Assembly: GCA_043736395.1 (NCBI GenBank)
Contig: JAYTCQ010000158.1
Span: 1-36,333 of the forward strand
Reading direction: 5' to 3'
Length of the DNA stretch: 36,333 bases
DNA from: JAFDVL01 sp043736395
GTDB lineage: Bacteria; Acidobacteriota; Blastocatellia; RBC074
Positions 8,340-16,131 of this stretch are shown one piece after another. The notes below the pieces were generated by a model, which was given only the letters and a program-made list of their open reading frames with translations, searched no databases and was not told the origin of the DNA. Each line of letters begins with the position of its first letter. Within the stretch, counting starts at the first letter, position 1. Position numbers and translations under genes: made by a program.

Positions 8340-9890
8340 TCATTTTGCCGCCCGCGAAGTTTGACTCGCTTCCACAATCGCCCTGACTGTTTCGACGGAT
8401 CGCTCGCTGGCTCTGAGAAAAAACATCGGCATGATTCCCATAATCAAAGCCATTGCCACCGGCGGCAACAAAGAAAACCGTTCACGAAGATTCAGGTGCG
8501 GCAATTCTTCATTTTCGTGATGTGTAGTCTTCCCGAAAAGCACCCGCTGGATCATCCACAGCAAGTACACGGCTGACAGCACCACACCAACTCCGCCAAT
8601 TACCGAGAATGTTCTTGCATACGGCACAGTCGAAGAAAATGTGCCAAGCAAAATCAGAAATTCACCGATGAATCCATTTAGTAATGGCAAGCCTAAACTC
8701 GACATTACTGTGATTAAAAACATCGTGGAATAACGCGGCATGACGTTCGCTATACCACCGAATTCCGCAATCTCACGTGTATGACGTCGGTCATATAACA
8801 GACCAACACATAAAAACAATGCGCCCGTCGAAATGCCGTGATTCAGCATTTGGTACAGCGCACCTTGCATGGATTTATCCGTGAAAGCAAAAATGCCAAG
8901 CGTGATAAATCCCATGTGACTGACCGAAGAGTAGGCAACCAGTTTTTTCAAATCCGGTTGCACCATCGCCACCAACGCGCCGTATATAATCCCGATCACT
9001 GAAAGCAACATCACCCATGGCGCGGCTTTGTAAGAAATATCAGGGAACAGTGGCAAATTAAATCGCATCAAGCCGTACGTGCCCATCTTCAGCAAAATGC
9101 CCGCCAGAATTACTGACCCTGCGGTTGGCGCATCTGTATGCGCATCAGGCAACCAGGTATGAAACGGCCACAATGGCACTTTGATAAAGAACGCGAGCGC
9201 AAAGGCTCCCCACAACCACCATTGCATACTGTTTGAAATAATCAATTTTCCAGTCGTGATGTTGCGAGTGATTTCGATGTAATCAAAGGTCGTGCTGCCA
9301 TTCAAATAATACAGCGCGATAATTGCGATCAACATCAACAAGCTGCCGACAACGGTGTAAATGACGAATTTAACAGCGGAGTAAATACGATTTTCACCGC
9401 CGAAAATACCGATCAAAAAGTACATCGGAATCAGCACGATTTCCCAGAACAGATAGAACAAAAATAAATCAAATGAGACGAAGACGCCGATCATGCCGCT
9501 TTCCAGAATCAGCATGAAAATCATATATTCGTGGACGCGCAATTTCACCGGCCAACTCGCCATAATCGCACCGGGCATCAAAAAGGTGGTCAGCAAGACC
9601 AGCCACAAACTAATGCCATCAATGCCAACGTGATATGACACACCCAGTTCAGTAATCCAACCGAGTTTTGTAATCAGTTGCGGTTCTCCGATAGATTTGT
9701 CATATCCCGCAAGTATTCCTAACGAGAGGATAAACGTAACAACTGTGACACCCAGCGTAAACCAGCGATAATGATCGCGGAGCTGTTCACGCGGGACGCC
9801 ACGTTTAATCATGAAAATGCTATACAGCAGCAGTAGCACTGCGCCGACAATTGGAAAGAAAATCGTGATGGTGACGATTGATGAACTCAT
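8340..9890 (-). CDS. nuoM: NADH-quinone oxidoreductase subunit M, second copy
   Basis: 516 residues from the ATG at 9890 (AAAGGA upstream); an in-frame ATG at 9911 would add seven residues. NuoM is a proton-pumping membrane subunit of complex I. The pumping residues are all present: Glu150 in YLFWEIVL, Lys237 in FFIKVPLWPFH, Lys268 in LLKMGTYG, and Glu410 in GFIGEF. It is similar over its full length to the adjacent nuoM (10164-11714), with many identical blocks and the same length, so the two arose by tandem duplication or by acquisition of a close relative. A 273-bp spacer rich in inverted repeats separates them. Which copy is the canonical one cannot be told by eye. Confidence 0.95.
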   Translation of the reverse strand: MSSSIVTITIFFPIVGAVLLLLYSIFMIKRGVPREQLRDHYRWFTLGVTVVTFILSLGILAGYDKSIGEPQLITKLGWITELGVSYHVGIDGISLWLVLLTTFLMPGAIMASWPVKLRVHEYMIFMLILESGMIGVFVSFDLFLFYLFWEIVLIPMYFLIGIFGGENRIYSAVKFVIYTVVGSLLMLIAIIALYYLNGSTTFDYIEITRNITTGKLIISNSMQWWLWGAFALAFFIKVPLWPFHTWLPDAHTDAPTAGSVILAGILLKMGTYGLMRFNLPLFPDISYKAAPWVMLLSVIGIIYGALVAMVQPDLKKLVAYSSVSHMGFITLGIFAFTDKSMQGALYQMLNHGISTGALFLCVGLLYDRRHTREIAEFGGIANVMPRYSTMFLITVMSSLGLPLLNGFIGEFLILLGTFSSTVPYARTFSVIGGVGVVLSAVYLLWMIQRVLFGKTTHHENEELPHLNLRERFSLLPPVAMALIMGIMPMFFLRASERSVETVRAIVEASQTSRAAK

Positions 9891-10163
9891 ATGCCGTGAA
9901 TCCTTTCTCAAAAATAAGAAATAGTGAGGATCACACGATTACTTTGATCGTGACCACATTGACCGCTTTCTGCTCGTGCAGGCGGTTAATATTTAACTGT
10001 CAAAGAGCGTTCAGCAGCACGGCGACACAGAGCGGCACAAGCCGAATTTTCCACTAGCGCGATCTCTGTCACTGGAAAATGGGGGCAGTAAATAATGGCC
10101 CCAACAAGCTCGTAGTTTATTCGCAGGTGGCAACTTGCCACTTGCGTTAACAAATCTTTGTAA
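9891..10163. other. 273-bp spacer between the two nuoM genes with several inverted repeats
   Basis: No convincing ORF. Three inverted repeats stand out: ATTTTCCA at 10046-10053 with its complement at 10073-10080; a near-perfect palindrome at 10123-10145 with core GTGGCAA-C-TTGCCAC; and CACGAT/ATCGTG around 9933-9951. This is by far the longest gap inside the nuo operon. It could hold a promoter or processing site for nuoM2-nuoN, or be the scar of the duplication. No clear -35/-10 pair was found. Confidence 0.5.
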
Positions 10164-11714
10164 CTATCTGAGGCGTGAGGCGACCGCTTCTTTGACCTGA
10201 TTAATCGAAGCTTTCGTCGCCCTGATGAAAATCATTGGTGTAATTCCCATCACCACCGCCATCACTACCATTGGAATTAACGCGATCCGTTCACGGCGCG
10301 TCAAATCATGCAATTGTTTATTCTCTACTTTTGTCGTGGCTCCAAACAGGACGATTTGCATCTTCCGCAAAATATAAACTGCGGAGAGCACTACGCCCGT
10401 CGTGCCTAGTACGGCAAAAACTTTTGCGAATGGAACCGTTGAAGTAAACGTCCCAATCAGAATCAAAATCTCGCCAATAAATCCGCTCAGCAACGGCAAG
10501 CCCAGACTACTAAATGCGACGATCATAAAGGCTGTCGAGTAGCCCGGCATTTGTGTGGCGACGCCGCCGAATTCTGCCATCTCACGCGTTTGCCGACGCT
10601 GTGAAATAAGCGCGACGCAGACGAACATCGCACTTGTCGAAAGCCCATGATTGAGCATTTGATACAGTGCGCCTTGCAATGATAATTCAGTCGCGGCAAA
10701 AATTCCCAGTACCACCAATCCCAAATGACTAAGGGAAGAATAGGCCACTAACCGCTTGAGATCATTTTGGACGGTGGCAATCAACGCGCCATAAATTGTA
10801 CCGATCACAGCCAGCGCCATAATGTAAGGTGCGGCTTTGGTGGAGACCTCCGGGAACAGCGGCAAATTAAATCTCATTAGACCGTATGCGCCCATTTTCG
10901 TCATCACACCCGAAAGCATAATGGAGCCGGAAGTTGGGGCTTGCACGTATGCATCCGGCAACCATGCATGAAGCGGCCACAACGGAACTTTAACGAGAAA
11001 TCCAAGGGCGAATGCGAACCACAACCAGAATTCTAAATTGGCCGGAAAGAGTTGTTTGCCCGCCGCGCGCGCTTCCGTCAGAGTGCGCATAATTTCAACC
11101 AAATCGAAGGTGCCTGCGCCGACGTAATAATAGACACCAATAATTCCAATCAACATGAACAAGCTGCCAACTACAGTAAAAGTAAAGAATTTCACTGCCG
11201 CCGGAATGCGCCGCTCACGCTCTGCGCCCCAGACTCCAATCAGGAATCCCGATGGCACAATCGTCAGTTCAAAGAACAGATAAAACAGCAACATATCCTG
11301 CGCGACGAAGACGCCAACGATACCTGTTTCAAGCAGCAATAATGTTGATAAATAAGCCCGGACGTTGTGCGGCACAATCCAGGTCACCAGCATACTGATC
11401 GGCATTAAAAATGTCGTCAGCAAGACCAGCCATAAGCTGATACCGTCAACTCCGAGATGATAGTGCGCGCCCAGACTTTCAATCCATGGCACATTGATTT
11501 CAATTTGCAGCCCGGATAGTTGCGGCTGAAAATAAAAAATTAATAACAACGATAGTAAAAAAGTCACGACTGAAAATGCCAGTGCAATCCAGCGATATTG
11601 ATTACGGAGCTGTTCAATCGGAATGCGATGCAGCCAGAAGTAACTGTGAAGCCACATCGAGATTGCGCCTACCAGCGGCAAAAAAAGGATAATCGTTAGT
11701 AAATAAGCTTGCAT
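10164..11714 (-). CDS. nuoM: NADH-quinone oxidoreductase subunit M, first copy
   Basis: 516 residues. A membrane subunit of complex I that pumps protons. Key residues are Glu149 (YLFFELTIVP), Lys242 (FLVKVPLWPLHAW), Lys273 (MTKMGAYG) and Glu415 (GFIGEI). Compared with the second copy the TM5 segment is less canonical: ELTIVPSGFLIG here, against EIVLIPMYFLIG, the usual NuoM form, in the other. So this copy may be the more derived. It starts 15 nt after a heptad-repeat hairpin that overlaps the nuoL stop codon and is followed by T5, and no clear Shine-Dalgarno sequence is visible. Expression of nuoM and the genes behind it might therefore be attenuated or depend on coupling. Confidence 0.95.
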   Translation of the reverse strand: MQAYLLTIILFLPLVGAISMWLHSYFWLHRIPIEQLRNQYRWIALAFSVVTFLLSLLLIFYFQPQLSGLQIEINVPWIESLGAHYHLGVDGISLWLVLLTTFLMPISMLVTWIVPHNVRAYLSTLLLLETGIVGVFVAQDMLLFYLFFELTIVPSGFLIGVWGAERERRIPAAVKFFTFTVVGSLFMLIGIIGVYYYVGAGTFDLVEIMRTLTEARAAGKQLFPANLEFWLWFAFALGFLVKVPLWPLHAWLPDAYVQAPTSGSIMLSGVMTKMGAYGLMRFNLPLFPEVSTKAAPYIMALAVIGTIYGALIATVQNDLKRLVAYSSLSHLGLVVLGIFAATELSLQGALYQMLNHGLSTSAMFVCVALISQRRQTREMAEFGGVATQMPGYSTAFMIVAFSSLGLPLLSGFIGEILILIGTFTSTVPFAKVFAVLGTTGVVLSAVYILRKMQIVLFGATTKVENKQLHDLTRRERIALIPMVVMAVVMGITPMIFIRATKASINQVKEAVASRLR

Positions 11715-11729
11715 TGAGTTCTATGAAAA

Positions 11730-11808
11730 AGCTATTAGCGATTAGCGGTTAGCCAAATGAGATGATTTTTTCTGGCTAAAAGCTAACGGCTAATCGCTAA
11801 TAGCTATC
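11730..11808. repeat. Heptad-type inverted repeat B, between nuoL and nuoM
   Basis: The left arm has three 7-bp units of consensus GCKRTTA at 11731-11751. The right arm has five units of pattern NGCTAAN at 11774-11808. The arms pair over 24 bp (11730-11753 with 11782-11805) with one mismatch, including 17 perfect bp. The right arm overlaps the nuoL stop codon (11804-11806). In the minus direction the stem is followed at once by TTTTT (11730-11726), as in an intrinsic terminator or attenuator. Confidence 0.75.
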
Positions 11809-13837
11809 TTAATGTGAAATACAAAATCAAAACTATCGCGCCAATTAACATAATAGCGGCGTAGCTGCGGGCGAGACCCGTTTGGACAAACCGCATCACT
11901 CCGCCAGTTTCGCCAAATAAACGTGCGATTCCGTTCACAGTGCCATCTATAATTTTTATATCAAGAATCCGCCACAAGACATTTCGCGCCGTTCCGACGA
12001 CTGGATTGATGATGGTCGTATCATAAATTTCATCCACATAATATTTGTTTTCGAGCAGCTTTGGCATCCGACGTAACGGCTGCGATGTATACATTACCCA
12101 CCCTAAGCCGATTCCGGCGAATGCTATCAGCACAGAAATTATAGTAAAAATACGCTCGCTCGAAACATCGTGACTTGCAGCCTCTGCGGTGTGTGCCGCT
12201 GCGGTCGTGACTGCTCCATGCGCGAAATTCATTGCCGGCGCAGCTTTGGCGATTACCGGCTCCAGAAAATGCTCGAAATGATTGGAACCGCCCCAGGCTG
12301 CCGGAACGCCAATGTATCCACCGACGATTGAAAGCGCTGCTAAAACCACTAATGGAATCCACATCACTTTTGGCGATTCGTGCGGATGGATGACCGGATG
12401 ATCTTTCGCGTGTGAGCCGTGACTGTCGCCGTGACCTGTGTTGAATCGTTCTTTGCCCCAGAATGCGAGAACCATCAAACGCGTCATATAAACTGCCGTC
12501 AGCAATGCCGTCGCCAGCGCCAGGACCCACAAGGTTTTGGCCAAGCCAGTTGGCAAACTATTGCTTGACCAGACTTGCCACAAAATTTCATCTTTGCTGA
12601 AAAAACCTGACAGGAAAGGAAATCCGCTGATTGCCAGCCAGCCAGCGGTCATCGTAAAAAATGTGATGGGCATATATTTTTTAAGTCCGCCCATGTGCCG
12701 CAAATCCTGTTCTTCGTGCATCCCGTGAATGACGGAACCTGCTCCGAGAAAGAGTAACGCTTTGAAAAAAGCGTGTGTCATTACATGAAAAATTCCGGCA
12801 GTGAATGCGCCTGCGCCACAGGCCAAAAACATATAGCCGAGCTGAGAAACAGTTGAATACGCCAAGACTTTTTTGATGTCGTTTTGAGCAATTCCAATCG
12901 TAGCTGCGAACATTGCCGTGAATGCGCCGATGACTGCGACAATCACCATCGTGGTTTGCGAATGAGTGAAAATTACGCTGCATCGAGCTGTCAAATAAAG
13001 TCCCGCTGTCACCATGGTCGCAGCGTGGATCAAAGCCGAAACCGGAGTTGGCCCTGCCATCGCGTCCGGCAGCCAGACAAACAACGGAACCTGCGCGCTC
13101 TTACCGCAAGCACCGACAAATAACAGCAATGCAATCGCTGTCATCACTCCCCAGACGCCTACTGCTTCAATCGGAGTATCAGCAGCTTGTGTGAGCATAC
13201 TCGGAATTACTTTGCCGCCGACAGTTTTGTCTACAAAGCTGATGCTCGCAAAAAGTGTGAACGCTACCATCACTCCGATGGAGTATCCAAAATCCCCGAT
13301 GCGATTCACAATGAACGCTTTTTTCGCGGCGTCGCCTGCTTCCTGACGTTCGATATAATATCCAATCAGCAAATAGGAACAAAGTCCGACGCCTTCCCAT
13401 CCGACAAACAAAACCAGCAAATTGTCACCAAGTACCAGTGTCAGCATCATGAACATGAACAGATTCAGATACGCGAAGAAACGATAATATCCTGAATCGC
13501 CATGCATATATCCGACTGAATAAATATGAATCAGCAATCCGACGCCAGTGATGAAGAGCAGGAAAACACCCGAGAGAGGATCAAGTAAGTACGCAAAGTC
13601 AGAACGGAAATTTCCAACTTCAATCCAGGTAAAAAAGAAGTCTGTGACGCGGCGGACTCCGTCAGCATCCGGCGTTTTTGAAAGCAGTTGAGTAAAGAAA
13701 ACAAAAAAAGCGAGGACCGTTGAAACTCCAACCGAAGCGCAGCCAACAATACTCACGAATTTTTCTCCAAGTTTCTTTCCAAAAAAACCGCAGAGAACGG
13801 CTCCAATGAGCGGCGCGAATGTGATCCATTTAAGCAT
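11804..13837 (-). CDS. nuoL: NADH-quinone oxidoreductase subunit L
   Basis: 677 residues, longer than the roughly 610-650 of many NuoL proteins. The distal proton-pumping subunit of complex I. Glu148 (VGWEGVGLCSYLLIG), Asp182 (NRIGDFGYS), Lys246 (GACGKSAQVPLFVWLPDAM) and the lysine of GFFSKDEIL are visible. Residues 467-487 are a His-rich loop (nine or so H), a frequent variable loop in this family. The lateral helix between the last two membrane spans covers about residues 584-659, that is about 75 residues, with no obvious insertion. The start at 13837 lies only about 5 nt after a heptad-repeat array and has no visible Shine-Dalgarno sequence. Confidence 0.96.
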   Translation of the reverse strand: MLKWITFAPLIGAVLCGFFGKKLGEKFVSIVGCASVGVSTVLAFFVFFTQLLSKTPDADGVRRVTDFFFTWIEVGNFRSDFAYLLDPLSGVFLLFITGVGLLIHIYSVGYMHGDSGYYRFFAYLNLFMFMMLTLVLGDNLLVLFVGWEGVGLCSYLLIGYYIERQEAGDAAKKAFIVNRIGDFGYSIGVMVAFTLFASISFVDKTVGGKVIPSMLTQAADTPIEAVGVWGVMTAIALLLFVGACGKSAQVPLFVWLPDAMAGPTPVSALIHAATMVTAGLYLTARCSVIFTHSQTTMVIVAVIGAFTAMFAATIGIAQNDIKKVLAYSTVSQLGYMFLACGAGAFTAGIFHVMTHAFFKALLFLGAGSVIHGMHEEQDLRHMGGLKKYMPITFFTMTAGWLAISGFPFLSGFFSKDEILWQVWSSNSLPTGLAKTLWVLALATALLTAVYMTRLMVLAFWGKERFNTGHGDSHGSHAKDHPVIHPHESPKVMWIPLVVLAALSIVGGYIGVPAAWGGSNHFEHFLEPVIAKAAPAMNFAHGAVTTAAAHTAEAASHDVSSERIFTIISVLIAFAGIGLGWVMYTSQPLRRMPKLLENKYYVDEIYDTTIINPVVGTARNVLWRILDIKIIDGTVNGIARLFGETGGVMRFVQTGLARSYAAIMLIGAIVLILYFTLR

Positions 13838-13841
13838 AAAA

Positions 13842-13951
13842 AGGTGTTGGGTGTCAGGTGTCGGGTGTCAGGTATTTTGTGCTAAGTATCAGGCAGACGA
13901 AAGTATAACTTCCGTCTGCCTTGACACCTGAAACCTGACACCTGTCACCTA
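13842..13951. repeat. Heptad-type inverted repeat C, between nuoK and nuoL
   Basis: Left side: five 7-bp units of consensus RGGTGTY at 13842-13876. Right side: four units of consensus ACACCTG-type at 13924-13951. Between them is an inner hairpin at 13892-13920 (GGCAGACG with its complement, plus AAGT/ACTT, one mismatch). The right side overlaps the nuoK stop codon (13949-13951) and the left side ends 5 nt before the nuoL start, with TTTTT in that gap on the minus strand. The element thus fills the whole intergenic gap. Confidence 0.75.
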
Positions 13952-14251
13952 TAATCTAAGTAAATTATCCTCGTCAATGCTTAGCGTTTCGCGATTACGG
14001 AAGACAGAAATCATGATAGCTAAGCCGACGGCAGCTTCGGCGGCAGCGATTGCCATAACGATAAAGACGAATAGCTGTCCTGTGTTTTGATTCAAAAAAC
14101 GCGAGAAGGCCACGAACGTCAGGTTCACTGAGTTGAGCATCAGCTCAATGCACATAAACAAAGAAATAATGTTGCGTTGCAACAGAAATCCGGCAACACC
14201 AATCGTAAACAACACTGCGCTTAATGCGAGATACCAGGAAAGTGGGACCAT
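13949..14251 (-). CDS. nuoK: NADH-quinone oxidoreductase subunit K
   Basis: 100 residues, the exact usual length for this three-span membrane subunit (MrpC-like). The two conserved membrane glutamates are Glu36 (CIELMLNSVNL) and Glu72 (AAAEAAVGLAI), which belong to the central hydrophilic axis used in proton transfer. It lies 16 nt after nuoJ. The stop codon is inside repeat element C. No anomalies. Confidence 0.97.
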   Translation of the reverse strand: MVPLSWYLALSAVLFTIGVAGFLLQRNIISLFMCIELMLNSVNLTFVAFSRFLNQNTGQLFVFIVMAIAAAEAAVGLAIMISVFRNRETLSIDEDNLLRL

Positions 14252-14267
14252 AAAATTCCTAAGTTAA

Positions 14268-14903
14268 TCAAGCTGCAATTTTTCTTGCAGGTTCTTCTAT
14301 TTCTTCAGCGGTTGAAGAATCAGCCGCTGAAATTCTCGGCGTCATCTCTAAAATTATTTGGCCAAGCGTTTCGGCTTCTTGCGTAGTACGCTTTTTGGCT
14401 AAAAACAAAGCGCCAACCATCGCCATCAAAATCAGCACCGAAGTTGCTTCAAAAGGAAACAAGTAAGTTGAAAACATCGCTTCGCCAATAGATTCAATCG
14501 TGCCGTACGGATGAACTCCGTCGGCTGCGATTGCTGATGCAGGAGGATTCGGAACCGCTTTGGCGACGTAGAAGACTTCAGCGAGTAACGCCAAGAAAAG
14601 TAAGGGCGCGACGATTTTTAAATACTTGCCTTTGTCCAATCGTGATTCTTCGCGGCGGACATTGAGCATCATAATCACGAAGACGAAGAGCACCATAATG
14701 GCTCCGGCATAAACGACGACTTGCATGGCAGCGACGAACTGAGCTGCCAACATGATAAAAGTGCCAGCCAACGCGCACATCACGCCAATCAATCCAAGCG
14801 CCGAATAAATCGGGTTTCGTTGCAGGATGACATTAAAGGCGGCAAACACCGCAACGGCTGCCAAAAATAAGAAAATTAATTGTTCAATCGGTAGCTCAAA
14901 CAT
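14268..14903 (-). CDS. nuoJ: NADH-quinone oxidoreductase subunit J
   Basis: 211 residues from the ATG at 14903, 4 nt after the nuoH stop; an in-frame ATG at 14927 would overlap nuoH by 20 nt. Five membrane spans (MrpG-like subunit). Conserved segments are NPIYSALGLIGVMCALAGTFIMLAAQFVA, described here in pieces (NPIYSAL near residue 30, then AMQVVVYAGAIMVLFVFVIMML). The pi-bulge helix region of TM3 with its conserved Tyr-Ala-Gly-Ala is present. The C-terminal about 45 residues are a hydrophilic tail. The direct nuoH-nuoJ junction leaves no room for nuoI. Confidence 0.95.
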   Translation of the reverse strand: MFELPIEQLIFLFLAAVAVFAAFNVILQRNPIYSALGLIGVMCALAGTFIMLAAQFVAAMQVVVYAGAIMVLFVFVIMMLNVRREESRLDKGKYLKIVAPLLFLALLAEVFYVAKAVPNPPASAIAADGVHPYGTIESIGEAMFSTYLFPFEATSVLILMAMVGALFLAKKRTTQEAETLGQIILEMTPRISAADSSTAEEIEEPARKIAA

Positions 14904-14907
14904 AAAT

Positions 14908-16008
14908 TTAGTAAGCGAACAGCGCAATCGTAGCCGAAATAAAAATGTTCAGCAGGGCTGCCGGAAGCAGAAATTTCCACCCAAAATTCATTAATTGATC
15001 GTAGCGTAGCCTCGGTAATGTTCCTCGCAACCAGATATACAGGAACATGAATAAGAAAACTTTACCGAGGAAATATACCGGAGCCAGCAATGGAAAATCT
15101 CCGACAAAAGGGCCGCTCCAGCCGCCCAAAAACATTGTCGTAGCCAGCACAGAAACCGTCAGCATGTTTACGTATTCCGCCATAAACAACATTGCAAACT
15201 TTAACGAGCTGCTGTATTCCGTATGGAATCCGCCCACAAGTTCAGTCTCCGCTTCTGGTAAATCAAAAGGTGTTCGATTTGTTTCAGCAATCGCGCTGAT
15301 CAGATAAATCAAAAATCCAAGCGGCTGAAAAACAAAGACATACCACTTCGGAATAAAGCCAAGATACGCGCCTTGTTGCGACTCAACGATTTTGTATAAA
15401 TCGGCTGTACCAGCTTGAATTAAAACTCCGACCAGCGATAACGATAAGCTCAATTCGTAACTCACCATTTGCGCTGAAGAGCGAAGCCCACCCAGCAAAC
15501 TAAACTTTGAATTGGAAGACCAACCCGCCATCGCAATTGCATACACGCCTAAACTGGTCAGCCCCAGAACGTAGAGCAACCCAACGTTGAAGCTGGTCAC
15601 GTGCAAATCAATTTTGCTCAGATTGAGTTGTAATCCGGTAATCGAATTCACGACAGAATTGATGGTAGAAGCAAAGGGAAGCGGGGCGTCTTTCGGGCCT
15701 AGCGGATAAACGATAGTCGCCATGAAGGCAGGAACGACTGCGACAACAGGCGCGAAGATGTATAACCATTTATTCGCCGCCATCGGAATAATATCTTCCT
15801 TAAAAGCAAATTTAATTCCGTCGGCAAGCGATTGCAGCACGCCAAATGGGCCTGTCCGATTTGGCCCCAAGCGCATTTGCATGAACGCCAGCATCCGGCG
15901 CTCAATATAATTCATCGAAACCGGAGACAATAAGGCAATGACGAAAACAATCGAAATTTTGAGGATGAGTCCGATGAAAGCTTGAATTGATTGCTGATCA
16001 ATGGGCAT
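14908..16008 (-). CDS. nuoH: NADH-quinone oxidoreductase subunit H
   Basis: 366 residues. Eight-span membrane subunit forming the quinone-binding channel with NuoB and NuoD. Signatures are the loop IERRMLAFMQMRLGPNRTGP (about residues 36-55), then ADGIKFAFKED, and the acidic loop AIAETNRTPFDLPEAETELVGG-type region, of which TNRTPFDLPEAE is a NuoH hallmark. A hydrophilic stretch around 95-120 (GPKDAPLPFASTINSV) looks slightly expanded over E. coli NuoH. The 123-bp gap after nuoG holds only a weak 6-bp hairpin (16032-16054). Confidence 0.96.
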   Translation of the reverse strand: MPIDQQSIQAFIGLILKISIVFVIALLSPVSMNYIERRMLAFMQMRLGPNRTGPFGVLQSLADGIKFAFKEDIIPMAANKWLYIFAPVVAVVPAFMATIVYPLGPKDAPLPFASTINSVVNSITGLQLNLSKIDLHVTSFNVGLLYVLGLTSLGVYAIAMAGWSSNSKFSLLGGLRSSAQMVSYELSLSLSLVGVLIQAGTADLYKIVESQQGAYLGFIPKWYVFVFQPLGFLIYLISAIAETNRTPFDLPEAETELVGGFHTEYSSSLKFAMLFMAEYVNMLTVSVLATTMFLGGWSGPFVGDFPLLAPVYFLGKVFLFMFLYIWLRGTLPRLRYDQLMNFGWKFLLPAALLNIFISATIALFAY

Positions 16009-16131
16009 AAAATAAATTAAATTTAGTTCGCGGCTTACACGTTATTTTTAAGCCAGGTCGTCATGTCCGTTCTCGTTGAAAGCCAGATTTTCAGTTATAC
16101 CATCACAACCTTCTTTCGTTTGGGTTCAATT

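Noticed and set aside
12030..12530. Minus-strand frame of 166 codons in the nuoL region
   Set aside because: It is an alternative frame inside nuoL, which has all family residues in the other frame.
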